From Paenibacillus agilis (GTDB taxonomy: Bacteria; Bacillota; Bacilli; Paenibacillales; Paenibacillaceae): DNA of 64,000 nt. The DNA is taken from assembly GCF_007786455.1 (NCBI RefSeq), contig NZ_VNJK01000002.1, forward strand, positions 522,495 to 586,494. The letters run 5' to 3'. This document shows, in pieces, positions 1 to 8,613 of this stretch (its first letter is position 1; every line of letters starts with the position of its first letter). The notes under the pieces were generated by a model. The model saw nothing but the letters and a program-made list of their open reading frames with translations, did not search any database and was not told where the DNA came from. The translations under genes were made by a program, and so were the position numbers.

Positions 1-119
1 TCAAGCTGCGTTGTCACCATCGAGTTACTTTTAAAATACGACACCCCTGACATGACCAACACCGTTACAATGATGACGGGTAACAATAGACGTAGCATTT
101 GACCTTTGATTGTATTCAT
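1..119 (-). CDS. Methyl-accepting chemotaxis protein, N-terminal fragment
   Basis: Only the first 39 codons are inside the window; the gene runs off the left edge. The start is an ATG preceded by AAGGTGTG. The encoded peptide begins with a short charged stretch (MNTIKGQ), then a hydrophobic segment of about 18 residues (LLLPVIIVTVLVMSGVSY) and SNSMVTTQL, the usual opening of a membrane chemoreceptor before its extracellular sensor domain. The SigD-like promoter just upstream supports a motility or chemotaxis role. The sensed ligand cannot be read from this fragment. Confidence 0.6.
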   Translation of the reverse strand, partial: MNTIKGQMLRLLLPVIIVTVLVMSGVSYFKSNSMVTTQL

Positions 120-233
120 AGCTGTCTTCACACCTTTTCTGACTGAAAATAGTAACCGTGCCATACCATTTCGATATCATTGAGCTTCCTTCATTACTTA
201 TTTAAGAAAAGTAACATTATCCAATATAAATAT

Positions 234-260
234 TAATCGGTATATTATTAAACAACTTTA
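234..260 (-). promoter_or_regulatory. SigD-like (flagellar sigma) promoter for the chemoreceptor gene
   Basis: On the minus strand TAAA is followed after exactly 15 bases by ACCGATTA. The SigD consensus in Bacillus is TAAA, 15 bases, GCCGATAT. The site lies about 115 bases upstream of the chemoreceptor start codon and points toward it. Confidence 0.5.
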
Positions 261-470
261 ATAGGTAAATGTGGATGATATAACTAAATTTGATTCATAA
301 AAGATGAAATCTAATTACCTGTAAGAATCCAACTTATCATAGAGAAGCTTAAAACTACTTGGTCATCTGTTGATTAGTATGCGATACAGTCTAATACTAT
401 TTACGACTACTACCTCCACCTTGTTTACCACTATTTATGGTGCGATTCTACGACCTGTCTGTAAACAGCA

Positions 471-498
471 AATGAGCCCCTACGATCTGGGGCTCATT
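471..498 (-). terminator. Rho-independent terminator after the iron-uptake operon
   Basis: A perfect 10-bp stem (AATGAGCCCC / GGGGCTCATT) with an 8-base loop lies 67 bases beyond the last gene of the operon. The T tract on the minus strand is short and broken. The rest of 261-564 shows no convincing reading frame. Confidence 0.6.
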
Positions 499-564
499 CG
501 AATCAATCCATAATTTTATACAGGTGTTCTTTTTTTCAGTGAATTCATTATTTTCTTACGTATA

Positions 565-1875
565 TTACTCTTGTACTTGTACCCCGGCAAAAGGAACAAC
601 TGCTCTGCGATATTTCATAAGACCTACACAAATATCACGCACGAGGCAGTTTTTATACTCCCCATGATCCGGATAACGGATCATATTATCACCATTGTGT
701 ACGAATACTTTTCCGCCACTGCCATCTATGGTCGGATATTGCCAGATATAATCGGATGCGTATTTGGCATGCTCCGCTCCTATCGATGTGAGACCTAGAG
801 CATGCTCTGGTAATGGCGAGAATCCTCTAGCATACTGCCCTATAATCCCGCTCCATCCATCAAAGTCCTCCGGCATATTCCTGAAAAATTCAAACGGATC
901 ATTTTGTACCCGCACTTTGAGATTTGTATATGGCACAGGTGGTACCGTGTGGAATGGCTTTAAAAATGGTAGCCAGCATACAGCAACCTCAATATTTAAT
1001 ATGAGCTGGCCATTATTTTTAATGTATTCCATCATTTGATCCGAATATTGCTGCATCCAGATCTGATCACAGATACTAGGGATATAAATAATGTCAGCAT
1101 CCCACACCTCGTCTGGAATTGGACGAATACCGAAGTATTGTAGGTTTCCACCTGTCCCTTCAAAGGTCTCCCCTAAAAATGGCGGCGTATCCTCGGTGTT
1201 GATCCCTGTTGTTTGTAGATACGCTACCGTAAACGGTTCGAGCTTATTGCGATCAATGCCTAATTCATGATTAAGCCATGGATAAAAGCCTTGCAGCAGC
1301 TTAGTTGTTACTGGCATAAATCGCTGTCCGTTATGACTGTGGGGATCAAGCGTCGTGATAAAAACTCTACCACCACCTTCTAGATCCTTAAAATCAATAA
1401 TAATGGACTCGTCCGTATCCTCGACCGCAAGCAGCGTAGTCCCGTTATGATTTCCCTTGAATGCGCCATGCCAATGCCAATGTAAATGATTCGGCTGTAC
1501 ATATTCAAAGAAAGAATGCCCAATATGATCCGGAACGTATAATTCTATTTTGCCTCCTGGCTTGGTCCACCATAACCAATCCTTTATTTTAGAATCCACC
1601 CACTCTACTTGTACAACGTCCAATAGCTGATCAGCTTGTTCAAGCGCAAACAGTAAAAGAAATCCACCGTTTCTGACATAATCGTTAAGCTGCTGTTTAT
1701 GCGGGAGAATACGGTCAATATGACAACCACAAGAAAGAATGACTGCATCAAATTGATTTAAATCCAGCGTAGGCAAATCATCTGCATAAATGAATTGATC
1801 CATATAGTGAGCATAATCCCAATAGCTTATTAATTGCGAGCTCTTTCCAGTTGTCACGTAAGCAATTTTTTTCAT
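565..1875 (-). CDS. Tandem glutamine-amidotransferase-like protein in an iron ABC operon
   Basis: A 436-residue protein, last gene of the operon and 11 bases after the ATPase gene. I do not recognise a named family. It looks like two copies of a class I amidotransferase/ThuA-like fold: residues about 3-200 (AYVTTGK, then FDAVILSCGCH, then LNDYVRNGGFLLLF) and about 215-436 (TVAYLQTTG, then ADIIYIPSICDQ, then MMEYIKNNGQLIL). The first half has Cys49, Cys51 and His52 at the nucleophile-like turn and an alternating histidine run, His130, 132, 134 and 136 (HLHWHWH), that could bind metal. No signal peptide, so probably cytoplasmic. The start follows AGAGGT at good spacing. A role in releasing or handling the imported metal complex is inference from context only. 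Confidence 0.6.
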   Translation of the reverse strand: MKKIAYVTTGKSSQLISYWDYAHYMDQFIYADDLPTLDLNQFDAVILSCGCHIDRILPHKQQLNDYVRNGGFLLLFALEQADQLLDVVQVEWVDSKIKDWLWWTKPGGKIELYVPDHIGHSFFEYVQPNHLHWHWHGAFKGNHNGTTLLAVEDTDESIIIDFKDLEGGGRVFITTLDPHSHNGQRFMPVTTKLLQGFYPWLNHELGIDRNKLEPFTVAYLQTTGINTEDTPPFLGETFEGTGGNLQYFGIRPIPDEVWDADIIYIPSICDQIWMQQYSDQMMEYIKNNGQLILNIEVAVCWLPFLKPFHTVPPVPYTNLKVRVQNDPFEFFRNMPEDFDGWSGIIGQYARGFSPLPEHALGLTSIGAEHAKYASDYIWQYPTIDGSGGKVFVHNGDNMIRYPDHGEYKNCLVRDICVGLMKYRRAVVPFAGVQVQE

Positions 1876-1886
1876 TGGTCGACCTC

Positions 1887-2678
1887 TTAGCTATTTTGTA
1901 TATCGATCGGCAGTATCGTCGAGTAGTTCTTCTCAGCTCGTTCATAAGATAAAATCTCAGAGTTAATACCAAAATAATGTCTCATATTCGTTGTGGTAAC
2001 CACATTTTCCGTCTTATCAAAGATATATCCGTCATACCCCAACAATAGCGTTGATTTGGCAATCCGAAAGGCGTGTTGAGGGAAATGAGTATTGATGATA
2101 ATGGAGTATTCCCCTCTACTATTTAACTCTTCGATCATATTCAATATTTTTAGCTGATTTCTCAAATCAAGATGTGATTCAGGCTCATCCATAATGAGAA
2201 TTTTAGGATTCTTAATCAAAGATCGAGCAATTAGCACCATCTGCAGCTCGCCGCCACTCATTTTATTGCAATTCCGATCACCTAAATGCTCAATCCCAAG
2301 TTTTTTTAGTTGCTCATATGCTCGCTCATAATTCTCTTTTGTAGGTGTTCTGCCCATCTTCACATACGGGGATAGACCCATGACCGTCATCTCAAGACCA
2401 GTAAATCCAAAGGCTGCTTTTTTCGATTGTGGCACATAAGATACTAGCTTCCAATACTTACTCGCATCCATTTGTTTGACGGATTCGTCATCAATGAAGA
2501 TATCCCCGGATTTATAGGCTAGAAATCCCAATAAACATTTCACAAAGGTCGTCTTTCCAATCCCATTCGTACCTAGAATCGCTAACGCCTCACCCTTCGG
2601 TACTTGGAAGGACAAATCTTTGAATATCTGTCTGTCTGAGTTAGGGTATTGAAAGTTAAGATGCTCAACTCTAATCAT
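1887..2678 (-). CDS. ABC transporter ATP-binding protein, FecE/FhuC type
   Basis: The ATPase of an iron-complex or cobalamin-type importer. Walker A is GTNGIGKTT at residues 36-44, a Q-loop YVPQ follows near residue 81, the signature is SGGEL at 141, and Walker B with the catalytic glutamate is LIMDEPESHLD ending at residue 171. Length (263 residues from this start) fits the family. I chose the ATG giving MIRVEHL because AGGGGG precedes it and it overlaps the permease stop by 8 bases; a longer frame with 16 more residues would run deep into the permease gene. It should energise the permease encoded just upstream. Confidence 0.88.
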   Translation of the reverse strand: MIRVEHLNFQYPNSDRQIFKDLSFQVPKGEALAILGTNGIGKTTFVKCLLGFLAYKSGDIFIDDESVKQMDASKYWKLVSYVPQSKKAAFGFTGLEMTVMGLSPYVKMGRTPTKENYERAYEQLKKLGIEHLGDRNCNKMSGGELQMVLIARSLIKNPKILIMDEPESHLDLRNQLKILNMIEELNSRGEYSIIINTHFPQHAFRIAKSTLLLGYDGYIFDKTENVVTTTNMRHYFGINSEILSYERAEKNYSTILPIDIQNS

Positions 2679-3684
2679 CCCATATTCCCCCTGTTCTTCT
2701 AAGAAGATAGATGAAGAACGGTACACCGAGAAGCGAGCTTAAAATGGATAGTGGAATTTCTGAACCTGTTACGGACCTTGCAAGTGTATCCGTAATGAGC
2801 AGAAATATAGCACCCATCAGCATTGACGCCGGCACTAAATGCTTATTGTCTGTTCCAACGATCATCCGTGTAAAATGTGGTACGACCAGTCCAACAAAGC
2901 TGATTACACCAGCAATAGATACTGCTGCGGCGATAATCACCGTTGTAAAAAAGATAATTATAACGCGCATTTTTTTCACATTAATGCCTAATGAGATCGC
3001 TTCATGTTCATCCAAAGACAGTAAATTGAGCTGCCATCTGTACTTATATATAAAGATTAGGGCAATCAAAATACTAGGTATTGTTCTAATAATTGTGTCC
3101 GTAGAGGCGCTAGCAAGTGAGCCCATCAGCCAAAAGGTAATCGCAGGAAGCTCATTTTGCGAATCTGCAAAATACTTTAGCAAGGATACACCCGAACCAA
3201 ATACCGAGCTTGTTATAATACCTGCCAGAACGAGCATCAGCACGGTGACACGCCCATGCCTCCTTGCAATGATATACGTCAGATACATCGCTAGAAATCC
3301 AAAAACGATAGCTAGTGCTTGCGTGCCAAGCGTGCTGCTAATTGTAATAATGCCAAGCGCGGCACCAAAACTTGCCCCAGATGACACCCCTAATATTTCC
3401 CCACTCACCAGTGGATTACCGAATATGGCCTGAAGAGCAGCCCCAGATACCGCAATACCCGCTCCGATAACTACAGCTAATACTACGCGAGGAAGTCTCA
3501 CCTCTTGTACAACTACTGGAATCGTCGGATCCGTTACAGCATCTGGGTTTACTAGAGCATAAAAAACATCAAGTGGAGCGATTGTGTATCTTCCGATACA
3601 AATCGCAGCCACCATCAAGACAAACAATGTAATAGAGGATAGGATATAAAACTGTCGTTGAGTTTTGCCTCTGTCTTTGACCAT
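2671..3684 (-). CDS. FecCD/BtuC-family iron-complex permease
   Basis: A 337-residue polytopic inner-membrane protein with about nine or ten hydrophobic segments. Family landmarks are visible: RLPRVVLAVVIGAGIAVSGAALQAIFGNPL near residues 63-93, GVSSGASFGAALGI, the cytoplasmic coupling region around LLSLDEHEAISLGINV, and GVISFVGLVVPHFTRMIVGTDNKHLVPAS near residues 255-285. Such permeases usually act as homodimers with a FecE-type ATPase and a lipoprotein receptor, and both genes are adjacent. Only one permease gene is present, which suits a homodimer. The substrate is not determined by sequence. Confidence 0.9.
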   Translation of the reverse strand: MVKDRGKTQRQFYILSSITLFVLMVAAICIGRYTIAPLDVFYALVNPDAVTDPTIPVVVQEVRLPRVVLAVVIGAGIAVSGAALQAIFGNPLVSGEILGVSSGASFGAALGIITISSTLGTQALAIVFGFLAMYLTYIIARRHGRVTVLMLVLAGIITSSVFGSGVSLLKYFADSQNELPAITFWLMGSLASASTDTIIRTIPSILIALIFIYKYRWQLNLLSLDEHEAISLGINVKKMRVIIIFFTTVIIAAAVSIAGVISFVGLVVPHFTRMIVGTDNKHLVPASMLMGAIFLLITDTLARSVTGSEIPLSILSSLLGVPFFIYLLRRTGGIWDD

Positions 3685-3699
3685 CAGTCTATCTCCTTA

Positions 3700-4809
3700 C
3701 TACATGAACAATTCAAAGGATTTACTATTTTTATTTTCTGCGACATTCAAAATCTGATCGATATCTTCTTCGGTTACATCGATGTTGTAGAGCATTTTAT
3801 AATCTTCACGAACCTGCTTACGCATATCAAATCCCTCAAACTTATCGGGATGCGACAATACCGCATAGAAGTACCAGCTAATGCCCGGATTATCTAGCAA
3901 AGAAGAGGTTGGACTCTTATATACTCGCTTTTCTTTAACTGCCGTTAGATTTTTGAGAACCGGATGGTTATAAAAATAGTCTGGTGTAATCTCTTTAGCC
4001 CATTCTCCGATCACGATCATGTCAGGGTCCCATTGAAGCAGCGTTTCCGCATTGATATCAGCGTCTTTATTCGTTATTTTTCCTTCGGTAAAGGCGGCGT
4101 TCTCCACCTTATGTACAGCAGTGTGTGGAAGCTCTGTTCCCCATACATTCATTTGATTTTCATTTACGTGGCTTACAAACACATGATTCTGTCGTTCTGC
4201 TTCTGTCAACTTTTCAGTGACGCTTAGAACTGCTTTCTTGGCTTTTTCATGGTGCGCCAAAACCGCGTCTACCCGATCCTGCATCCCTAGTGCCTGGCCA
4301 TACAAAGTGTATCTTTCGACATCATCCTTGTAAGTACCCCAGTTCAAGGCAACCACATCAATACCTACATCTTCAAGTGGCTTGATCTTAGCCTCTGCCG
4401 AGCTCCATTGATACACAACATCAGGGTTCAGCTTCAAAATTTCCTCAACATTGGGTGCGTCCCCTTCAGCATCAATAATATTGGAATTTACCTCTAATAT
4501 TTCAGGGTAATATTTGGCCACTACGCCACCTGCAATATTCGAATCCTGATCGCTTTTTCGCATACCTAGGAAGGGCTCAATAGATTGAGTTATCGAAAAC
4601 ATTTCTGTCCCCTCGTTAGGAAACAGTACGAAATTTTTTGCATATCCATCCTCAAGAACAACTTCTTTACCCCTACCGTCAACGATAGTTACAGCTTTAC
4701 TACTATTATTTTTTACTTCCTTATTCTTTTGGCTATCATCCGTACTTTGGCATCCTGCTAACGTTAATGCCGCAATACCTATAAAACTAATCAACAAAAA
4801 TTTATTCAT
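3700..4809 (-). CDS. Iron-type ABC transporter substrate-binding lipoprotein
   Basis: A 369-residue exported lipoprotein: signal peptide MNKFLLISFIGIAALTLAGC with a lipobox LAGC, Cys20 being the lipidated residue. After a polar linker come the features of a class III periplasmic-binding fold (TroA/FhuD superfamily): KVVLEDGYAKN-type opening, EEILKLNPDVVYQ near residue 130, and DPDMIVIGEW near residue 258. It is the first gene of the operon and lies 15 bases before the permease. A Fur-box promoter drives it, so iron, a ferric siderophore or heme is the likely ligand; cobalamin is the main alternative. Confidence 0.87.
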   Translation of the reverse strand: MNKFLLISFIGIAALTLAGCQSTDDSQKNKEVKNNSSKAVTIVDGRGKEVVLEDGYAKNFVLFPNEGTEMFSITQSIEPFLGMRKSDQDSNIAGGVVAKYYPEILEVNSNIIDAEGDAPNVEEILKLNPDVVYQWSSAEAKIKPLEDVGIDVVALNWGTYKDDVERYTLYGQALGMQDRVDAVLAHHEKAKKAVLSVTEKLTEAERQNHVFVSHVNENQMNVWGTELPHTAVHKVENAAFTEGKITNKDADINAETLLQWDPDMIVIGEWAKEITPDYFYNHPVLKNLTAVKEKRVYKSPTSSLLDNPGISWYFYAVLSHPDKFEGFDMRKQVREDYKMLYNIDVTEEDIDQILNVAENKNSKSFELFM

Positions 4810-5021
4810 GTCTTACCTCCTAGTTGTATGTGCTTCTGATACCTGTGCTGTGTTTTTTCGAAGGTATGTAAGAATGCTCTCGAACGCAGGTCAACGGAAA
4901 ATGTTTATCTAAACCCTCATAAATGTATCCGCATCCATTGTTTAGATTTCCCAATGAATACCCCATACATTTCTTGGGGAACAGACATATTCATTCTCAT
5001 TTCCTCTTTAAACTATAAAGC

Positions 5022-5050
5022 ATCTTAGCAGTATTGAGAATGATAGTCAA
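5022..5050 (-). promoter_or_regulatory. Vegetative promoter of the iron-uptake operon
   Basis: Minus strand -35 TTGACT (5045-5050), exactly 17 bases, then -10 TAAGAT (5022-5027). The -35 hexamer lies inside the Fur box. The transcript would have a leader of about 200 bases before the lipoprotein gene. Confidence 0.7.
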
Positions 5051-5054
5051 TATC
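5036..5054. promoter_or_regulatory. Fur box overlapping the operon promoter
   Basis: GAGAATGATAGTCAATATC matches the 19-bp Fur consensus GATAATGATAATCATTATC at 16 of 19 positions and covers the -35 element. Iron-loaded Fur bound here would block transcription, which supports an iron-repressed uptake system. Confidence 0.75.
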
Positions 5055-5133
5055 AATTAATGGCGTGACTAGCCCACGTTTAGTTAGGGCTTTCACCTTA
5101 TCGTTATCACCCATACTGGGCGCATTGAAAAAG

Positions 5134-5161
5134 GAAAGAACCCATGTTGTTTGGGCTCTTC
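5134..5161. terminator. Imperfect hairpin with downstream T-rich tract
   Basis: GAAAGAACCCA pairs imperfectly with TGGGCTCTTC and is followed by ACTTTTATTT on the plus strand. There is no gene immediately upstream on that strand, so it may be a relic terminator. Confidence 0.35.
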
Positions 5162-5195
5162 ACTTTTATTTAGAAAAGTTTGTGTCTATCTCCGA

Positions 5196-5225
5196 TTGTC
5201 ACAGACAGACTTGTACTTATACAAT
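5196..5225 (+). promoter_or_regulatory. Promoter of the DUF1904 gene
   Basis: -35 TTGTCA (5196-5201), 18 bases, -10 TACAAT (5220-5225), 45 bases before the start codon of the downstream gene. Confidence 0.5.
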
Positions 5226-5270
5226 AAGAAAATGATAAGGGCTGAAGTCCAATCGACAGGAGGATATTAA

Positions 5271-5603
5271 ATGCCACAGTTAATTTTTAGAGGAATTCCA
5301 GCCGAGGGCATACGTGCAATTAGTATACCGCTCGTAGAGGAAATGGCCGCAATATGCCAATGCGGAACGGATAATTTCACCTTAGAGTGCTTGCACGTCA
5401 CCGCTATATTCGACGGAAAATATACCGATTCGTACCCTTTCATCGACGTATGGTGGTTTGAGCGTGGGGATGAAGTGCGTGATAAAATGGCCGAGGCGAT
5501 CGATAGACATGTCCGATCGCTCGGGATACCTGATTTGGAGATTTCATTCCGAGTTGGACGCGAAGATAATTTTTATATGAACGGACGCCGTTATACTTCC
5601 TAG
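5271..5603 (+). CDS. DUF1904 family protein
   Basis: A 110-residue cytoplasmic protein with the pattern of DUF1904: opening MPQLIFRGIP, then ISIPLVEEMAAICQCGTDNFTLECL, and a conserved VWWFERGDEVRDKMAEAI block near residues 61-80. The family is small, resembles the tautomerase fold in its proline-starting first strand, and has no established function. Translation starts at an ATG seven bases after AGGAGG. It is a single-gene unit with its own promoter and terminator, divergent from the iron operon. Confidence 0.8.
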   Translation: MPQLIFRGIPAEGIRAISIPLVEEMAAICQCGTDNFTLECLHVTAIFDGKYTDSYPFIDVWWFERGDEVRDKMAEAIDRHVRSLGIPDLEISFRVGREDNFYMNGRRYTS

Positions 5604-5686
5604 CTAACTAAATAAATACTGTCGTATAAAATCGCTAGCATCGAGCAAGCATTTGATCCGAACGTCCAAAAGTATTTTTTGAATTG

Positions 5687-5714
5687 GCCCCTTCCACCAA
5701 AACAGCGGAGGGGC
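5687..5714 (+). terminator. Terminator of the DUF1904 gene
   Basis: GCCCCTTCC and GGAGGGGC form a stem with an A-rich loop, followed by ATTTACTTTTC. Confidence 0.6.
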
Positions 5715-5776
5715 ATTTACTTTTCTATAAGCGAGAGTCCCCTACAACTTGTCCTTTTTCTTGCCCAACACTACCC

Positions 5777-6670
5777 TCATTCGCTTTCATTGTTTGCATG
5801 ATCAATAAAGGCTTTAGCTGTTTCTCCCGCTTCTTTTGGCTGATGCATCCAAACATAAGCATGGATGGAACCTGGAATAAGTTTTATTTCGAATTTGGAC
5901 ACCAGAGAAGAGAAAGCCCTCAAGCTATGCCTAATTTTTTCATTATTCCATTCTTCTTCGCTTGGAAGAAACAAGATCGGACATTGTATTCTTGCATAAT
6001 AGCTTTCAAAAGCAATATCCCAATAGTTCTGAATATATTCCGATCGAACAAAGTTCTGATAATGACTCGTAATGGTTCCATCCTCAGACTCCAACATCGT
6101 GCTCTCGAGAAAGGTTACTACATGCTCGTTCCAAACACCTTGCTGCACGAACGCCACCTTTTCTTGGTTCATGTACGCCTCTCGCGAATGGGCTTTCGGA
6201 AGCTTGCGCTCCAATATTTGAGTACGCAGCTTGCTTTTCTCCTGTTCGATCTCTTCCTCACTGCCATAAAATAACCCAAATTGTCCAAACTCGTTGTACA
6301 ATGCACCCTCACAAATCAATGATGCAACTTTATCCGGATGGGATGCTGCTAGACAGAGTCCAACTTCTGCCCCCATCGAGCTGCCCACAACATGACATAC
6401 GTCAATTTTAAGTGCTAGAAGCATAAGATAGACATCATTCGCCATATCTTCAATATGATATCCCGTCTCTGGCTTATCTGACTTCCCATGTCCGCGTAAA
6501 TCAGGCGTAACGGTACGGTACGATTTTGAGAATAGAGGCAATACTCCGTCCCACATGTTCAATGTCCCTCCGCTGAAGTGGAGGAACAGGATTACAGGCT
6601 TATAAGAATCAGTTGAATATCTTACATTTAGCCGGATCGAATTTTCCAAGGTTATCAGCTTCTCGATCAT
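5777..6670 (-). CDS. Alpha/beta hydrolase
   Basis: A 297-residue single-domain hydrolase of the alpha/beta fold. Visible motifs: oxyanion-hole region LFLHFSGGTLNMW near residues 28-40, DLRGHGKSDKP near 57-67, and the nucleophile elbow GSSMG with Ser98. The C-terminal histidine is probably the one in GSIHAYVW near residue 268; the acid may lie in the LPSEEEW segment, where the usual Asp is not obvious. Substrate unknown; esterase, lactonase or dehalogenase-like activities are all possible. The ATG follows AAGGGG at good spacing. It lies just outside the leftmost rlmH-type repeat, so whether it belongs to the accessory mosaic is unclear. Confidence 0.82.
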   Translation of the reverse strand: MIEKLITLENSIRLNVRYSTDSYKPVILFLHFSGGTLNMWDGVLPLFSKSYRTVTPDLRGHGKSDKPETGYHIEDMANDVYLMLLALKIDVCHVVGSSMGAEVGLCLAASHPDKVASLICEGALYNEFGQFGLFYGSEEEIEQEKSKLRTQILERKLPKAHSREAYMNQEKVAFVQQGVWNEHVVTFLESTMLESEDGTITSHYQNFVRSEYIQNYWDIAFESYYARIQCPILFLPSEEEWNNEKIRHSLRAFSSLVSKFEIKLIPGSIHAYVWMHQPKEAGETAKAFIDHANNESE

Positions 6671-6725
6671 CTTGAGGACCCCTTCATTTTGCGATTTTCT
6701 ATTAAATCATAAATAAAAACAGTCA

Positions 6726-6740
6726 TCACTTATGATACAG
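6726..6740 (-). repeat. rlmH 3'-end repeat D (SCC-type attachment-like site)
   Basis: On the minus strand CTGTATCATAAGTGA, 13 of 15 bases identical to the end of the rlmH gene (CCGTATCATAAGTAA at 10748-10762) and in the same orientation. It is the left-hand limit of the AT-rich ABC-F segment. Confidence 0.55.
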
Positions 6741-6778
6741 CTTAACGTATCATCACTACAGTGAAATCATAATAAAAA

Positions 6779-6806
6779 GAAGTCCGGATTCATCCCGGAC
6801 TCCTTC
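6779..6806 (-). terminator. Terminator of the ABC-F gene
   Basis: GAAGTCCGG pairs with CCGGACTCC; on the minus strand the hairpin is followed by CTTCTTTTTATTA. Confidence 0.75.
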
Positions 6807-6827
6807 TTATTTTAGATGTTTATTGAT

Positions 6828-8567
6828 TTAAAGTAACTTAATCAGCTCTTCTAGCTCATCAACTAATTCTTTTGCAAGTTCAAAATTAGTATCCTTTAGA
6901 GCCAATTCTATTTTCATTTCAACTGATTTTTTATTTTGTTCATTTTCTAAATAGTCTTTATCAAAATGACTAGCATAGATCATCTGTTTGAATTTTTTCA
7001 TTTTCATTTTTCTAATCGTCTTATCGTCAATGATTAATACATAGTCCATACCATTTACAACCGAATAGAAATCATGAGAAATCATGAGAATCGCACCTTT
7101 ATAGTCCTCAATAGCTTTCTCCAGTGCTATTTGGGAATAGGTGTCTAAATGGCTTGTCGGTTCATCAAGAAGCAATACGTTTGCTTTACTGGCAGAAACT
7201 TTAGCCAACTGAAGCATATTCTTTTCTCCACCAGATAAAGATTCTATCTTTTGATTAACAATTTCGCCTTCAAAGCCATAGCTTGAAATATACGATCTAA
7301 TCTCATCATACGTCTTAAACCCAGCATCGATGAATTCTTCTAGAATTGTATTCGAATCATTTAGAACTTCACCTTGCATCTGAGATAAATAAGCCACTTT
7401 CACATCAGCATTTATTTCAATGGAATCATGCTTATTTTTAAAGATATCTCGGAGTAAAGTCGTTTTCCCAGTACCGTTTGGACCGATAATGGCTACTTTA
7501 TCCGTAGACTTTATTTCAAAGTTAACATTGTCTAAAAGCAACTCATCAAAGGCAACACTATAATTACTGACATTTATAACAGTGGTGTCTTCCATTTCAT
7601 TCTCAATATCAAAGCTGATATTTGGTTGCTTAATATCAACAAATGGTGCTTTAATTCTACGCGCTTCCAATCTCTCTTGGAATCTAACTCTAGCTTTTAA
7701 TGCTCTTCCTCTAGATGCTTCTGAATTATAAGTTGCGATAGCTCTAAGATTATCAATAATGCTATCGTATCTCTCAATTTCTTCTTGCTCAGCGACTGCA
7801 ATTTCTTGCAACTCAATTTTTGTCTGAAGTAATGAGAAATTATACTCAATATATCGCCCATCAAACTCTTGGATCTCCGTGTTTTCAAGGTGTATGATTT
7901 TGTTGAAACAATGATTTAATAGATATCGGTTATGGGTAACAACTAGCAGTATTCCTTTGTGAGAATTAATAAGCTTTTTAAGCGCATTTAGATTTTCAAA
8001 ATCTAAAAATACATCTGGTTCGTCCATAATAATTACATCTGGACTATTAAGCATTTCCTTCATCACTTGAACAAGTTTGAATTCCCCACCACTTAGGGCG
8101 GATACGCTAAGATCTTTTAGCTTCATAAGGTTTGCTAGATTTAGTTTCTTATTAATGTTGCTTTCAAAATCTTCCCCACCGATTGCATCAAATGCGTCTA
8201 AAGCGAATTGATACTTTTCGAGTAACGGCTCAATATCCGATGATGTTTCCATTTCCGTACAAATAGATTGTATTTCATTTTGTATCTTAATAAATTCTTC
8301 TCCGATATATTCAAAAACGGTTGTTTCTTTCGTTTTGTCTAATTGGGAGAACTGACTTACATATCCAATTTTGCAGGCTGGATCTATCTCTAACTTGCCC
8401 TCGAACAAATATCTTTCTGGATCCATCAGTATATCGATCAGTGTACTTTTACCACTGCCACTTGTTCCAATAAAAGCGCAATGCTGTGCCTCTTCTAACG
8501 TAAATGAAATGTTTGTATATAGTTCTTTCTGTGGAAATGAGAAGGATAAGTTTTCAACTTTTATCAT
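6828..8567 (-). CDS. ABC-F family ATPase (ribosome protection/translation factor type)
   Basis: A 579-residue soluble protein with two ABC domains and no membrane segment. Domain 1: Walker A GTSGSGKST (34-42), signature ALSGGE (157-162), Walker B IIMDEPDVFLD (179-189). A charged linker at about 245-305 corresponds to the ABC-F interdomain arm. Domain 2: Walker A GPNGTGKTT (362-370), LSGGE (444-448), LLLDEPTSHLD (465-475). ABC-F proteins act on the ribosome, and several give resistance to macrolides, lincosamides, streptogramins or pleuromutilins; resistance here is only a possibility. The gene is clearly more AT-rich than its neighbours, sits between two rlmH-end repeats and has its own promoter and a palindromic leader, all signs of acquisition. 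AAAGG precedes the start. Confidence 0.88.
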   Translation of the reverse strand: MIKVENLSFSFPQKELYTNISFTLEEAQHCAFIGTSGSGKSTLIDILMDPERYLFEGKLEIDPACKIGYVSQFSQLDKTKETTVFEYIGEEFIKIQNEIQSICTEMETSSDIEPLLEKYQFALDAFDAIGGEDFESNINKKLNLANLMKLKDLSVSALSGGEFKLVQVMKEMLNSPDVIIMDEPDVFLDFENLNALKKLINSHKGILLVVTHNRYLLNHCFNKIIHLENTEIQEFDGRYIEYNFSLLQTKIELQEIAVAEQEEIERYDSIIDNLRAIATYNSEASRGRALKARVRFQERLEARRIKAPFVDIKQPNISFDIENEMEDTTVINVSNYSVAFDELLLDNVNFEIKSTDKVAIIGPNGTGKTTLLRDIFKNKHDSIEINADVKVAYLSQMQGEVLNDSNTILEEFIDAGFKTYDEIRSYISSYGFEGEIVNQKIESLSGGEKNMLQLAKVSASKANVLLLDEPTSHLDTYSQIALEKAIEDYKGAILMISHDFYSVVNGMDYVLIIDDKTIRKMKMKKFKQMIYASHFDKDYLENEQNKKSVEMKIELALKDTNFELAKELVDELEELIKLL

Positions 8568-8585
8568 AGTATTACCTTTCTTTAT

Positions 8586-8611
8586 AACTAAAATAGTAAC
8601 TATTATTAGTT
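8586..8611. promoter_or_regulatory. Palindrome in the ABC-F leader (operator or hairpin)
   Basis: AACTAAAATAGT and ACTATTATTAGTT are near-perfect inverted repeats with almost no loop, located between the -10 box and the ribosome site of the ABC-F gene. This suits a repressor operator better than a terminator, as no T run follows. Confidence 0.45.
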
Positions 8612-8613
8612 GT

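Noticed and set aside
5684..6274. Long plus-strand open frame opposite the alpha/beta hydrolase
   Set aside because: Antisense to a gene with clear motifs; cysteine- and phenylalanine-rich composition typical of a shadow frame, no ribosome site.
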